DNA of 64,000 bases, taken from positions 1-64,000 of the forward strand of contig NZ_JADWYK010000019.1 in NCBI RefSeq assembly GCF_015773195.1, written 5' to 3'. The DNA comes from Hymenobacter guriensis (lineage in GTDB: Bacteria > Bacteroidota > Bacteroidia > Cytophagales > Hymenobacteraceae). Every line of letters starts with the position of its first letter. Within the stretch, counting starts at the first letter, position 1. A model generated the notes under the pieces. It did not search any database and was not told the DNA's origin. It saw only the letters and a list, made by a program, of their open reading frames with translations. Positions 53,533 through 62,644 of the stretch are shown here, piece by piece. A program made the position numbers and the translations under genes.

Positions 53533-53716
53533 GAGGCCGTCAGGCGGCGCGGCCGGGCTGCGGTCGATGGAGCGCCGCGTAGTCGTCGGCAACCCGGCCG
53601 CGCCGCCTAATGGCCTGCGCGACGGCCTTTTGCGTGAGGGATGGCAGGGGTTTAGTCCGTAGGACCGGAGGCGCAGCCGCAGCCCCGAACAGCCCGGCCC
53701 GAAGGGACACGCCCCA
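53533..53716. ncRNA. Highly structured GC-rich element of unknown role
   Basis: AGGCGGCGCGGCCGGG (53542-53557) pairs perfectly with 53593-53608. The stem continues outside a 3x3 internal loop as AGGCC/GGCCT. GCGG/CCGC pair within the loop. Further hairpins (TCCG/CGGA, GGGG/CCCC) follow to about 53716. No open frame fits. It may be a structured RNA, a single-strand origin or an attenuator ahead of HigBA; the strand is not decided. Confidence 0.45.
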
Positions 53717-53830
53717 ATTTCTGTATTGTGTAAATTTTTTTACCTGATTCAGAAATTTTACGTATCTTTACTTAGGAACTGTAACCCGTGCCCTCGCGCC
53801 GCTTTTTGCTAGACATTATGCTTATTGACT

Positions 53831-54115
53831 ATGGAGATACTTACTAAGAAAAGATTGAGAGACTATGGAAATACCCAACACCCTGATGTAGCCCAAGCCC
53901 TGCTGGAGTGGTTTGAGATGGCCGAGGCGGCGGAGTGGCAGACAGCCGCTGATGTACCCGCTCGCTACGTCGGCAACAACCGTTACGTGTTCAATATTCT
54001 GGGCAACCGCTTCCGCCTGATTGTCCGCATCTTCTTCCCGGCCTACCAGGTGTACGTCCGCTTCGTGGGCACCCACGCTGAGTATGACCGCATCCCCGAC
54101 ACCTCGACGGTCTGA
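53831..54115 (+). CDS. higB: HigB-like toxin (mRNA interferase)
   Basis: A 94-residue protein from the ATG at 53831. VGNNRYVFNILGNRFRLIVRIFFPAYQVYVRFVGTHAEYDRI is the signature of the HigB family of RelE-like, ribosome-dependent mRNA interferases. The antitoxin gene follows 41 bases later. The toxin-first order is typical of higBA. Confidence 0.85.
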   Translation: MEILTKKRLRDYGNTQHPDVAQALLEWFEMAEAAEWQTAADVPARYVGNNRYVFNILGNRFRLIVRIFFPAYQVYVRFVGTHAEYDRIPDTSTV

Positions 54116-54155
54116 GCCCCCTTCTTTTATTCCAGTCATTCACCCCACACGCACA

Positions 54156-54512
54156 ATGGCACTCATCCTGCACACTGAAAAGGAGTATCAGGCCGCGATG
54201 ACGCGGCTTGAATACCTCATCGATAACGAGCCCGGCAACCTGGACGAAATAAAGTCCCTCGGTCACGCCGCGAACGAATACGAAAACGACCACGGCCACC
54301 GTCCCATCTCGCCTACCTCGCTGGTCGGCATGCTGGAGCGGGAGATGGTGGCGCGCCGCTTGAAAAAGCAGGACATGGCGGCTCTGCTCGGCATTGCCAA
54401 CAGCCGGCTGAGCGAAGTTCTCAACGGCAAGCGCGCCATCAACCTGGACCTGGCCAAGCGCCTCTACCAAAAGCTGGGCATCTCTGCCGAACTTATCCTG
54501 GAATACGCGTAG
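54156..54512 (+). CDS. higA: HigA-like antitoxin
   Basis: A 118-residue protein from the ATG at 54156. The XRE helix-turn-helix is LKKQDMAALLGIANSRLSEVLNGKRAINLDLAKRLYQKLGI, with an N-terminal acidic domain likely to bind HigB. It should repress the operon and neutralise HigB. It serves plasmid maintenance. Confidence 0.9.
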   Translation: MALILHTEKEYQAAMTRLEYLIDNEPGNLDEIKSLGHAANEYENDHGHRPISPTSLVGMLEREMVARRLKKQDMAALLGIANSRLSEVLNGKRAINLDLAKRLYQKLGISAELILEYA

Positions 54513-54601
54513 CTCCTCGCGGGCTTTAGGTGTATTTCAGCAGGCAACACTATACCAAGTCTGGCAGGGCGCTAGCCGCTGGCCGGCGGAAATAATTTGT
54601 G

Positions 54602-56290
54602 ATGAATCTTACGGCTGAGCAGTCTGCCATCCTGGCTTCCAGGGGTCACTTGAAAATCAACGCCGTCGCTGGGAGTGGTAAAACCACCACGATGGTTGAA
54701 TACGCCCGCGCTCAACCGGCAACGGCCCGCATCCTGTACCTTGCCTTCAACAAAACCGTGCGGCAGGAAGCGATTCGCAAGTTTCAGGCAGCTGGCCTAC
54801 CGAACGTAGTGGTAGAGACAGCTCATTCGCTGGCGTACCGCTACGTGGTGCGCGGCAGCCGCTACCAACTCAACAATAAAGGATATCGGGCGCACGAGCT
54901 GGTAGAAATGCTCAAGCTGCCCCGGGGCACCGGGCAGGAGCGGCACCAGGAATATGTGCTGGCCAATCACATTGCCAAGTTTGTAACCTATTTCTGCAAC
55001 AGCGACCAGGCGCAGGTGCAACGGCTCGATTATCTGGCCACGCTAACCGACCCGAAGGCTCGGGAATTTGTCGGTAAGCATTATGCTACCATCGAACGAA
55101 GCTGCCGGGAATTGCTGGCCCGCATGGACCGCGGTGAAATTGCGATTACCCACGACTTCTACCTGAAGAAGTTTCAGCTGAGCCACACCCTCCTGCCGGC
55201 TGATGTCATCCTGTTCGATGAGGGCCAGGACGCCTCCGGGGCCATGCTGGATATCTTTTTCCGCCAACCGGCTACCAAGGTGATTGTCGGAGATACCCAC
55301 CAGCAGATTTACGGCTGGCGGCACGCAGTCAACTCGCTGGAAAGAACGGATTATCCCAGCCTGCAGCTGAGTACTAGTTTCCGGTTTGGGCCTCCCATCG
55401 CCAAACTGGCCTCACACGTTCTGAGCTGGAAAGCGCAGCTGGGTGCAGGCCCCCAACTAGTGGTAACGGGTGCCGCGCAGGAAGCACCAAGCGAGGGCAC
55501 TACCCGCGCCGTAATCGGCCGCACTAACCTGGGGTTGCTGCTCAAGGCTATCGAGTACGTCAAAGAGCACCGGCAGCAGCTGCGCCGGGTGTACTTCGAG
55601 GGCAACATCAACTCTTACACCTACGCGGGGGAGGGCGCGAGCTTAACGGACGTGCTGGCCCTTTACAACGGACGGAGCGAGGCCATCAAAGACCCGTTGA
55701 TTCGCAAAATGGCCAATCTGGATGAGTTGACCGACTACGCCGAGCAGACCGAGGATGGGCAGCTGCAGATGCTCATCACCATCGTGGAGGATTACGGCAA
55801 CGACGTTATCGACCTCATCAAGGAGTTGAAGCGCCTGCACGTTGCTGATGGTGCCCGCGACCAGGCTCAGCTCTACTTCTCCACGGTGCACCGCTGCAAA
55901 GGCTTGGAGTACGACCAGGTGCAGCTTATCCCGGATTTTATCACGCAGGCCACCGTTGACAAGCTGGAAGAGGAATTTGCAGCCAAGCCCCCGGAGCCGG
56001 GTGTCAGGGCCCGTGTGTTCGAGGAAATCAACTTGCTTTACGTCGCCCTGACGCGAGCCAAGGCCCGCGTGCATGTGCCGTCTGATTGCCTTCCCAATGG
56101 ATTTGAGCCCCACGCGGCCGTGCAGGGCTTCCACGGTACCGGCGGCACGGTCCTGCTCGCAGCACCTGCAGCGGCTCCTGCTCATCAAAGGGAATGGGTG
56201 GAATACACTCCCGCCCAGGTTACTTTGGACTCTCGCTTTGCTTCACTGCAACAGAAGCTGGACGCAAGCAGCAAATCACCCAAAGGTTAA
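54602..56290 (+). CDS. UvrD/Rep-like SF1 helicase, compact
   Basis: A 562-residue protein from the ATG at 54602. Motif I is AVAGSGKTTT (21-30), Ia-like AFNKTVRQEA, II ILFDEGQDAS, III GDTHQQIYGWR, V TVHRCKGLEYDQV, and VI LLYVALTRAKARV. All SF1A motifs are present but the usual 2A/2B insertions are short. Such compact helicases occur in repair and in defence loci. An HNH-like gene and a DUF3883 nuclease-like gene follow in the same direction. Confidence 0.85.
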   Translation: MNLTAEQSAILASRGHLKINAVAGSGKTTTMVEYARAQPATARILYLAFNKTVRQEAIRKFQAAGLPNVVVETAHSLAYRYVVRGSRYQLNNKGYRAHELVEMLKLPRGTGQERHQEYVLANHIAKFVTYFCNSDQAQVQRLDYLATLTDPKAREFVGKHYATIERSCRELLARMDRGEIAITHDFYLKKFQLSHTLLPADVILFDEGQDASGAMLDIFFRQPATKVIVGDTHQQIYGWRHAVNSLERTDYPSLQLSTSFRFGPPIAKLASHVLSWKAQLGAGPQLVVTGAAQEAPSEGTTRAVIGRTNLGLLLKAIEYVKEHRQQLRRVYFEGNINSYTYAGEGASLTDVLALYNGRSEAIKDPLIRKMANLDELTDYAEQTEDGQLQMLITIVEDYGNDVIDLIKELKRLHVADGARDQAQLYFSTVHRCKGLEYDQVQLIPDFITQATVDKLEEEFAAKPPEPGVRARVFEEINLLYVALTRAKARVHVPSDCLPNGFEPHAAVQGFHGTGGTVLLAAPAAAPAHQREWVEYTPAQVTLDSRFASLQQKLDASSKSPKG

Positions 56291-56410
56291 TTGCTCCCCG
56301 AAGTCCAAACGCCCGCCTGCCAGCGCGCAGAGGACGCAATTGTGTCTTTTCTCCGATTCACGGACGCCGCGTCTTAACATGAATGTGAAGCGTCTTTTCT
56401 TAGCTGTACT

Positions 56411-56995
56411 ATGAATGGCAATGCCCTACTCCATGCCCACATTACCCCGCTTCTGCAACTTGTAGCCTCTACTTCACTCTGGGTGCATCCCACGGTAATT
56501 GAAGCTCTGCGCCAAGAAGACGGCAACGATACTGCCCGGTGGTTTCGCAACGTACGCCGGGCCCGGACGAAAAATAATGAGACGGTCCGCGCTTACGCTG
56601 ATGGTAATTACCTAGACAACAACTCCAAAGCGAATATTGCCATCAAAACCGCTCTCGGCTACCGTGCAGAAGCTGATAAAATCACGCAGTTTCATACCTG
56701 CCACATCTACGACGAGCAGGGCGAAGCATACGACCCGCTGTATTACTGTTCACTGCCAAACCTGGTACTCATTCCCAGTGCCATTCACAGTCTCGCGGAC
56801 CATTTCCCGGAGTGTAAACAGGTACTGAAGTACCGGGCTTACCAGCTGTACGGGTTCTACCGGGACGCAATACCACCCAAGCCCGCTGACTACGACCAGC
56901 TGCAATGGCATCCATTTGTAGGCAGCACTGAGCGGGCACTGAAGTCTGTTAAAAAGCGAAGAAGTTCTTTACAACCGAAATCCGCGCTTGCCTAA
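56411..56995 (+). CDS. HNH-like protein, 194 residues
   Basis: FHTCHIYDEQGEAYDPLYYCSLPNLVLIPSAIHSLADH has the H...N...H spacing of a degenerate HNH nuclease core without the usual CxxC zinc knuckles. The C-terminus has FVGSTERALKSVKKRR. Activity is uncertain. It lies 120 bases after the helicase gene and 46 bases before the DUF3883 gene. Confidence 0.55.
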   Translation: MNGNALLHAHITPLLQLVASTSLWVHPTVIEALRQEDGNDTARWFRNVRRARTKNNETVRAYADGNYLDNNSKANIAIKTALGYRAEADKITQFHTCHIYDEQGEAYDPLYYCSLPNLVLIPSAIHSLADHFPECKQVLKYRAYQLYGFYRDAIPPKPADYDQLQWHPFVGSTERALKSVKKRRSSLQPKSALA

Positions 56996-57041
56996 GCCTT
57001 GTATCCGCGAAGTCTATTGAAACCATTGCCCCCTGCTACTT

Positions 57042-58031
57042 ATGCCGCGCATTATCTTTTTCAATACCGGCTGGATGGATTCCTACGCGGGCAACCACCG
57101 GAACCTCGACCCCATCACGGGAGGCGGGGCCCATACCAGGGAGCAGGGATGGGGAGGCGAGATTTTCAACTTTAAGCCCTATCGGGGCAGGTATTACGGC
57201 TACGTCCGAACCACCCACGGTGGTGCTATCAGGCTTGAGCGACTTGGAGCAGCCAGGGCAGATGACCGTATCGAGGGCGTAACCGTCGTCTGGACAGCTC
57301 CCCGACCAGCTAAGGAAGGTGGCGGCAGCTACATCGTGGGCTGGTATAAGAACGCAACGCTATTCCGCACGGAACGACCGCGCCCAGCTAACTCCCGCCA
57401 CTTGTGGCAGGACCACCTGATGGAGTTCTATGCTACGGCAGCAGCGACTGATGTCGTGCTACTGTCCCGGGACTCCCGACTGTTTCCTGTTCCCAGAAGC
57501 AAGGCCAAAAGCATGGGTCAAAGTAACGTCTGGTACGCCGACGATGAAGCCAACCTGGACTTTGTGCAGCAGGTGCAGGCCTACATTGCTAGGGGCGGGA
57601 TACTTTCCCCTCCGGCTACCCGAAAGAAAGGCCGGTCGCCCAGGCAGCCCGACGTACTTAAACGACTAGCCATTGAGCAAAAGGCTATTGAAACAGCGTG
57701 GGACTACTATCGAAAGCTGGGGTACGACCTTGAATCCGTAGAAGCCGCGAAGGTTGGGTGGGACCTGACCGCTACCAACGGAAGTGTCAGGCTGAAGCTG
57801 GAGGTCAAAGGGCTATCCGGTACCGCAATTGCCGCTGAGCTAACGGCCAACGAGTACAGCTGCCTGTTGGCAGATAGCCCCAACTACCGGGTGTGCATTG
57901 TCACGAATGCACTTACCAAGCCTCTGCTGCACATTTTCTCTTATTCCAAAACCGTTGACCTTTGGGTGAGCGAGGAAGGGCTTGAACTGTCGTTTGAAAA
58001 AGTCACCAGCGCCCGGGTGTTTGCAAGGTAG
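57042..58031 (+). CDS. DUF3883-domain nuclease-like protein
   Basis: A 329-residue protein. The C-terminal 130 residues match DUF3883 (AWDYYRKLGYDLESVEAAKVGWDLTATNGS with LKLEVKG), a PD-(D/E)xK-type nuclease core with D at GWD and ExK in LEVKG. The N-terminal 190 residues (GEIFNFKPYRGRYYGYVRTTHGG, GSYIVGWYKNATLFR) are a separate domain I do not recognise, which could bind modified DNA, since DUF3883 occurs in restriction systems. It ends the three-gene rightward run and converges on the primase gene. Confidence 0.7.
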   Translation: MPRIIFFNTGWMDSYAGNHRNLDPITGGGAHTREQGWGGEIFNFKPYRGRYYGYVRTTHGGAIRLERLGAARADDRIEGVTVVWTAPRPAKEGGGSYIVGWYKNATLFRTERPRPANSRHLWQDHLMEFYATAAATDVVLLSRDSRLFPVPRSKAKSMGQSNVWYADDEANLDFVQQVQAYIARGGILSPPATRKKGRSPRQPDVLKRLAIEQKAIETAWDYYRKLGYDLESVEAAKVGWDLTATNGSVRLKLEVKGLSGTAIAAELTANEYSCLLADSPNYRVCIVTNALTKPLLHIFSYSKTVDLWVSEEGLELSFEKVTSARVFAR

Positions 58032-58050
58032 TCGGCCGAAACCGCCATAC

Positions 58051-60654
58051 TCAGCGCGTGATTTCAGTATTCCGCGCCGGCGTGGTTACCTCTTGACTTT
58101 TGCTTAGCTCCCGCCGCTCAGCCCGGTCACTACTGTGCTCCACAACGTGGCTGCCGGGCTGCTCTGCCACTGCGTCCAGCGTGTGGCTAATTCGGCCAAG
58201 TTCCGGCTGGTCGGTGCGGTAAGTGACTTTCATCTCCGAGTGGCGGATACCGTCGGCCGCGGTGGTACTCTGAATGTCGCCGGCTTTCGCTCCGCTGCCG
58301 ATAACGGCAGCCTGCACGGCCTCGGCCTGGCCCCGCTCGCCCGGAGCAATGGCGGGCTCGTCTACTTTGATGATTACCTGCTTCTCACTGCCCGGCGCAC
58401 CGGCCGAAGCTTCGAGCGGCGGCTTCTTGGCCACATCCAAGCTACGGTCGCGGTTGTGGGGCTGGATGGGGGCGACTTCGGCCGCCGCCTGGCGCGCTGC
58501 CTGGTCGGCTTCGCTCTCCGCTACCCGCACACCAGCATACTGCTCCCGCCCGGCCTCGGCGCGGGCGTTGGTATTGGAAACGATGGCATGGATGATGGCA
58601 ATATCGGGCTGGTCGTTGCGGTAGGTCATGTCGAACTCCGCCCGCCGGATGCCCTGCTCATCCACCGTGCTGCGAATCTCACTCGTCCGCATCGAGTAGC
58701 CGGAATTATCCAGCACTTCCTTCCAGGCCTCGGCGCGGCCTGTGGTGTTGGGCTCCAGCTCATCAATTTGCCAGGTTGCCACCTTCGTCTCCGCCGGGGC
58801 TGCCGGCAGGTCGGCGGCCGCCGGGCGTGCCGCGAAGCGGGCCTGGTCGCGTAGCTCAGCCTGCTCGGCCTCATCAACTTTGCGGCCGGTAGGAGGGGGG
58901 TTATCGTTGATATATTCCTTTAGCAGCACCAGGCCCGCGTCCCGGGCGTGCACGAACTGCGCCGTGTGCGCTGCCGCTTCCTGCTCGGTTCGGTAGGAGC
59001 GGAACGGGCGCTCCGCATCCTGGCGGCCGGCGTCCGCGACTGCCGCGCCCATCATCGCCTGATTGAAGCGACGGTCCTCCGCCTGCCGCTCGGCCTGGCT
59101 TTCGGGGCTGTTGTCGTCTGCCCGCTGCTGCCGCTGCCGCTCGTCGTACTGGCGGCGGGTTTCTTGCTCGGCGCGCTCCATCGCGGCGGAGCGGGCGTAT
59201 TCTGCCTGCCGCTGCTGCTCGCGCTGGTCCCGCTCGGCGGCGCGCTGCTGCTCGTCCAGCTGCGCCTGGGCGCGGATTTGCTCGGCGCTCAGGCCTTGCG
59301 CCGTTAGCTCCAGCTCCCGGTTCCAGTCTTTGGCCTGCGGATAATCGACCCGGATGAAAGCCTCCTGGCCGCGCTCCTGCTCAGGCCGCAGCTGCTCGCG
59401 CTGGCGGTACAGCTCCTGGCTGATTACTTCGAGCTGGGCGGTATCGGCCTTAGCCACCGACAGGCGCAGAACGGTTTCCCGCTCGGTACTGCGCTGCACT
59501 TCCAGCTCGATGGTAGGGCCGGCTTCCTGGTTGCCGTTCATCCGGGCTACCCGCTCAGTTAGCTGCTGCACCTGGGCCGCCCCGCTCTCAGCGCTGTCGT
59601 GGCGGTAGCTCACTTTCAGGGCCGTGTGGTACTTGTCGGACGTGGCATGCCACTCCACCGGCCGGCTGGCTTCCTTATAGGCCTCCTGGTCGGCCACGGG
59701 AACCAGCGGGCGGGCCGGGTGCAGCTCGTTCATGTAGTTCATGTTGAACTGCCGCCCGCCAGCGTCGCGGTCATTGGCCAGCACGATTTCCTTGGGCTCC
59801 TGCTTATCAATCACCCGCTGAATCAGGGCAACCTGCGCTTCGGTGGGCGTGCCGCTGGTAGCCACGTAAAGGGTGTTTCGGGGGTCCTGCGCGTGTTTCA
59901 GCTGGTAGTGGGAGAGGGAGTCAATAGCCGACTCGGACACGACCACCCGCTCGACCGGCGTATCCTTGCCCTGGGTGGGGTGCGATACCCAGATGCCGTT
60001 TTTGGGCAGCGGCAGCAGATTTTTGTAGTGCTCGTTCTTCTGCTCGACGCTGGCCAAACCCTGCTCGTTGTAGAGCGGGAAAGCGGTGTTTTTGTGCTCG
60101 TTCTGCTGCGCGGTGAAGATGCGCCCCTGAAAAGCCGGGCTATCAATTGTGCTATTGGTAATACCCCGACCGTGCAGGTAGCTGCGGTCGGTTAGCTCCT
60201 TATTTACGCCCAGCACCTCGGCAATGAGGCGCGTTTTGCGGTCTTCCTGCTGCTGGCGCTCATGGTCCGGGTCGCCCACGGGCAGGGCATTGAGCCGGCT
60301 CACGTCCACCGGGGCACCATAAACACGGGCTGGGGCAGGCCCGTCATGCAGATACTCGCGTAGCTGCTGGCGAACCTGCCCCAAATTCAATCCGTGGCCG
60401 TTGCCGCCCCGGGTTTTCGCAAAATCAATAACGCTGCCCTTGTCCCAGTCGTCGCCGGTGTTCAGGTACACCTGGTGGTCGGCCTTGCGGGTGACGATGA
60501 GCACCTCCCCGTCTTTTTCGAGCTGGTGCCAGTCGCCGCGCTTGCCTTCCTTCCTGACTTGATAGCCCTGCCGCTCGGCGTAGTCTACCAAGTCAATGTC
60601 ACGCTTGAACCGGTCAAGCTCGGTGGGGTCGTTTTCTCGGATAGGGGCATTCAT
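58051..60654 (-). CDS. TOPRIM-domain plasmid primase-like protein
   Basis: An 867-residue protein. N-terminal IDLVDYAERQGYQVRKEGKRGDWHQLEKDG and NTGDDWDKGSVIDFAKTRGG resemble a DUF3991-like / zinc-less CHC2 region. A TOPRIM_2 domain follows near residue 300 (EIVLANDRDAGGRQFNMNYM). The second half is a long charged region with two similar segments (around residues 605-665 and 745-810), each ending RHSEMKVTYRTDQPE- or RRAEFDMTYRNDQPD-like. It likely primes or accompanies DNA transferred in conjugation. Confidence 0.75.
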   Translation of the reverse strand: MNAPIRENDPTELDRFKRDIDLVDYAERQGYQVRKEGKRGDWHQLEKDGEVLIVTRKADHQVYLNTGDDWDKGSVIDFAKTRGGNGHGLNLGQVRQQLREYLHDGPAPARVYGAPVDVSRLNALPVGDPDHERQQQEDRKTRLIAEVLGVNKELTDRSYLHGRGITNSTIDSPAFQGRIFTAQQNEHKNTAFPLYNEQGLASVEQKNEHYKNLLPLPKNGIWVSHPTQGKDTPVERVVVSESAIDSLSHYQLKHAQDPRNTLYVATSGTPTEAQVALIQRVIDKQEPKEIVLANDRDAGGRQFNMNYMNELHPARPLVPVADQEAYKEASRPVEWHATSDKYHTALKVSYRHDSAESGAAQVQQLTERVARMNGNQEAGPTIELEVQRSTERETVLRLSVAKADTAQLEVISQELYRQREQLRPEQERGQEAFIRVDYPQAKDWNRELELTAQGLSAEQIRAQAQLDEQQRAAERDQREQQRQAEYARSAAMERAEQETRRQYDERQRQQRADDNSPESQAERQAEDRRFNQAMMGAAVADAGRQDAERPFRSYRTEQEAAAHTAQFVHARDAGLVLLKEYINDNPPPTGRKVDEAEQAELRDQARFAARPAAADLPAAPAETKVATWQIDELEPNTTGRAEAWKEVLDNSGYSMRTSEIRSTVDEQGIRRAEFDMTYRNDQPDIAIIHAIVSNTNARAEAGREQYAGVRVAESEADQAARQAAAEVAPIQPHNRDRSLDVAKKPPLEASAGAPGSEKQVIIKVDEPAIAPGERGQAEAVQAAVIGSGAKAGDIQSTTAADGIRHSEMKVTYRTDQPELGRISHTLDAVAEQPGSHVVEHSSDRAERRELSKSQEVTTPARNTEITR

Positions 60655-60758
60655 CGCGGGGAGCTTACAAGTGGTCGTTGATGACCAGTAGCTCCGGGCG
60701 GGGAAGGGGAGGCGGGGAATGAGGCCGCCTGGCTACCCAGAAAACTATCCGGTCGAGG

Positions 60759-61169
60759 TTACGGGGCTGGGGCTGCCGATGCGCCGGCGGCGTGCTCGGA
60801 GCCGGGCAGGGGAGGGGTGCCGCTGTCGAAGCATTTCAGCTGCTTCTGGAAAGTGGTCAGGGCCTCCTGGCTGGGGAATAGAAAGCGCGGGCTCTCGCTG
60901 TTGGGCGGAATCCTGATTAGCTCAGTGGCCACGTCGAGGTTGCGGAGCAGGCGCTGCAGCAGGCGGGGCTCTTCGCGCTTCAGGGAGTTGTTTTTCAGTC
61001 CTACGATACTGGTGTAGGGCAGCTCATGCTGCTCGCAGAACGATTTCAGCTCCCCTTTGGGAAGCATCAGCAGGCGGAATTGGGCATAGCGTAAAACGTC
61101 GGCATAGGGAACGGTCAGGTTTAGGTCGGGGAAGCCCAGGGGGGCCGAAATGTGTGGCGATGGTACCAT
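60759..61169 (-). CDS. Hypothetical protein, 136 residues
   Basis: Unrecognised. Helical N-terminal half (LRYAQFRLLMLPKGELKSFCEQHELPYTSIVGLKNNSL looks like a helix-turn-helix region) and a flexible tail. It may be a DNA-binding partner of the adjacent primase. Confidence 0.5.
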   Translation of the reverse strand: MVPSPHISAPLGFPDLNLTVPYADVLRYAQFRLLMLPKGELKSFCEQHELPYTSIVGLKNNSLKREEPRLLQRLLRNLDVATELIRIPPNSESPRFLFPSQEALTTFQKQLKCFDSGTPPLPGSEHAAGASAAPAP

Positions 61170-61374
61170 GCGGGTGGTGGCTTTGTGAGGGTTGAAGAGG
61201 TGTGTAAGTAGACCTAACGAGAGGCATAGTCTACAAAGACACGAATTGAAGCCATTCGCTGCAAATGGCTAACACAAATCCCACCATGATACCCCATGTT
61301 TCGGCGGTAGCTCAGAGAAGCTGAACCGGCCAAAATACGGTTGCCCATCCCTAACGCAGAAACTTATCAGAGGT

Positions 61375-61430
61375 TTTACAGAATACTAAAATAATCATTT
61401 TAGAAATCTTTCAGAACTCTTTCAGAATAC
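61375..61430 (+). promoter_or_regulatory. 11-bp repeats in front of the transfer operon
   Basis: TTTTAGAAATC, TTTCAGAACTC and TTTCAGAATAC are in tandem at 61398-61430, with a further TTTACAGAATA at 61375. The last unit ends 11 bases before the ATG at 61442. The same unit is repeated beside the candidate oriT. Between 61170 and 61374 nothing else is seen. Confidence 0.7.
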
Positions 61431-61441
61431 CAGCCGTAAGC

Positions 61442-62155
61442 ATGGCTCATATGAAAATGGCCTTTATCGTTGTGTTCACCCTGTTTTTACTGTTTGCCCT
61501 GTCCGGCTTGGCCTGGCGGCGCATCAAGAGTAAGAGCAAGCCGGCTGACCTCGTGGCCAAGAGCAACCACCGCTCGGTGTGGTCTTTTCATTATGGCCCC
61601 GCAACTATTCTACCGTCCCGGGAGGTAGTCGCGCCAAGTTCGCCGCCGACTCCCGGTAAGGCGCTGGCCCGGCTCATGCCCGACGAAGACCAGCAGGTAC
61701 AGGAAGAGCAGGCCCGGGCCGTGGCGGCAGTTGACAGCGAAGCGACCAAGAACCGCACCGATGAACAGGCGCAACAGCCAAACACGCCGGGCCCGGCTTC
61801 CGGCAAAGATGCCGGAACGGCTCCGCTGCAGTCCTCGCGCCACGCGCCCGGCGCAAAGGTGAACGTGCTGGATATGCTCGGCACTGATAGGACAGAGCCC
61901 GCAGTAGCACCGGCCACGGCCGAAGCGGCGACAGTTGCCGACAGCGAGCCGGCCGAACCAGAAGCGGCCGGGGAAGCCACCGTGCCCCAGGCCATCTACA
62001 GCAACCCACTCACGGAAGCCACGCGCACCAAGAATGATGAGGCCAACCGCAAAGCCGCCGCAGAGCTGAGAAAAAGCAACCGGGCGGCCCTGCGCACCGG
62101 CACCGATAGCCAGAAAGCCGCCCTGACCGCCCTCATCAAGGAAGGCTCCGCCTAG
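61442..62155 (+). CDS. Membrane-anchored conjugation-associated hypothetical protein
   Basis: A 237-residue protein. One N-terminal membrane segment (MAFIVVFTLFLLFALSGLAW) is followed by a long Ala/Pro/Glu-rich, probably disordered region and a basic helical C-terminus. First gene of the transfer operon. Unknown role; the topology would fit a periplasmic or cytoplasmic tether for the secretion channel. Confidence 0.6.
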   Translation: MAHMKMAFIVVFTLFLLFALSGLAWRRIKSKSKPADLVAKSNHRSVWSFHYGPATILPSREVVAPSSPPTPGKALARLMPDEDQQVQEEQARAVAAVDSEATKNRTDEQAQQPNTPGPASGKDAGTAPLQSSRHAPGAKVNVLDMLGTDRTEPAVAPATAEAATVADSEPAEPEAAGEATVPQAIYSNPLTEATRTKNDEANRKAAAELRKSNRAALRTGTDSQKAALTALIKEGSA

Positions 62156-62254
62156 CCATGCATCCCTCCGGCACTACACCTTATTTCCGCGCTCATTCTG
62201 CCCTGCTTTTCGGGCGATAAGCGCCCTACTTCCTTCCCTTTTTTTCTTACTCCT

Positions 62255-62635
62255 ATGCTCAACAAACCCCTCAATCTGGCGGCAAACCTGGTGGTAGCCG
62301 GCAAAGCCTACCAACCTTCCAAGCTGGAGCAGCGCGGCTATGCGCTACTGACGGTGCTGGCTCTCTCCACCAGCGCGGCGCGGGCGCAAAGCGCCGAAGC
62401 TGCTCTCACCCAGGTCAAGGAAAAGGTGATTGGCATCGTGCAGGTCATCTTCGCCATCATCCTGATTATCGGTCTGATTCGGGTGGTAATGAAGTTTATT
62501 CAGGGCTCACCTGACGCGCTGGGCTCCTTGGGCTGGCTGGTGGGCGGGGTGCTGCTCTGGTTCGGCTTCCAACTCTTCAAGGACGATTTGGTCAGCGCCG
62601 TGGGTGGCAGCGACGGGGGTGGTATCACTGATTAG
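62255..62635 (+). CDS. traE: TraE-like (DUF4134) conjugation membrane protein
   Basis: A 126-residue protein with a cleavable-type hydrophobic start (ALSTSAARAQ) and two membrane segments (IVQVIFAIILIIGLIRVVMKF and LGWLVGGVLLWFGFQLF). Size and pattern fit DUF4134 TraE of Bacteroidota conjugative elements, the probable VirB2-like pilin. It is 9 bases before traF. Confidence 0.85.
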   Translation: MLNKPLNLAANLVVAGKAYQPSKLEQRGYALLTVLALSTSAARAQSAEAALTQVKEKVIGIVQVIFAIILIIGLIRVVMKFIQGSPDALGSLGWLVGGVLLWFGFQLFKDDLVSAVGGSDGGGITD

Positions 62636-62644
62636 GCCGCTGCC

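Noticed and set aside
59599..60195. Rightward frame of 198 codons opposite the primase-like gene
   Set aside because: Antisense shadow of a well supported gene; similar shadows occur opposite most GC-rich genes here.
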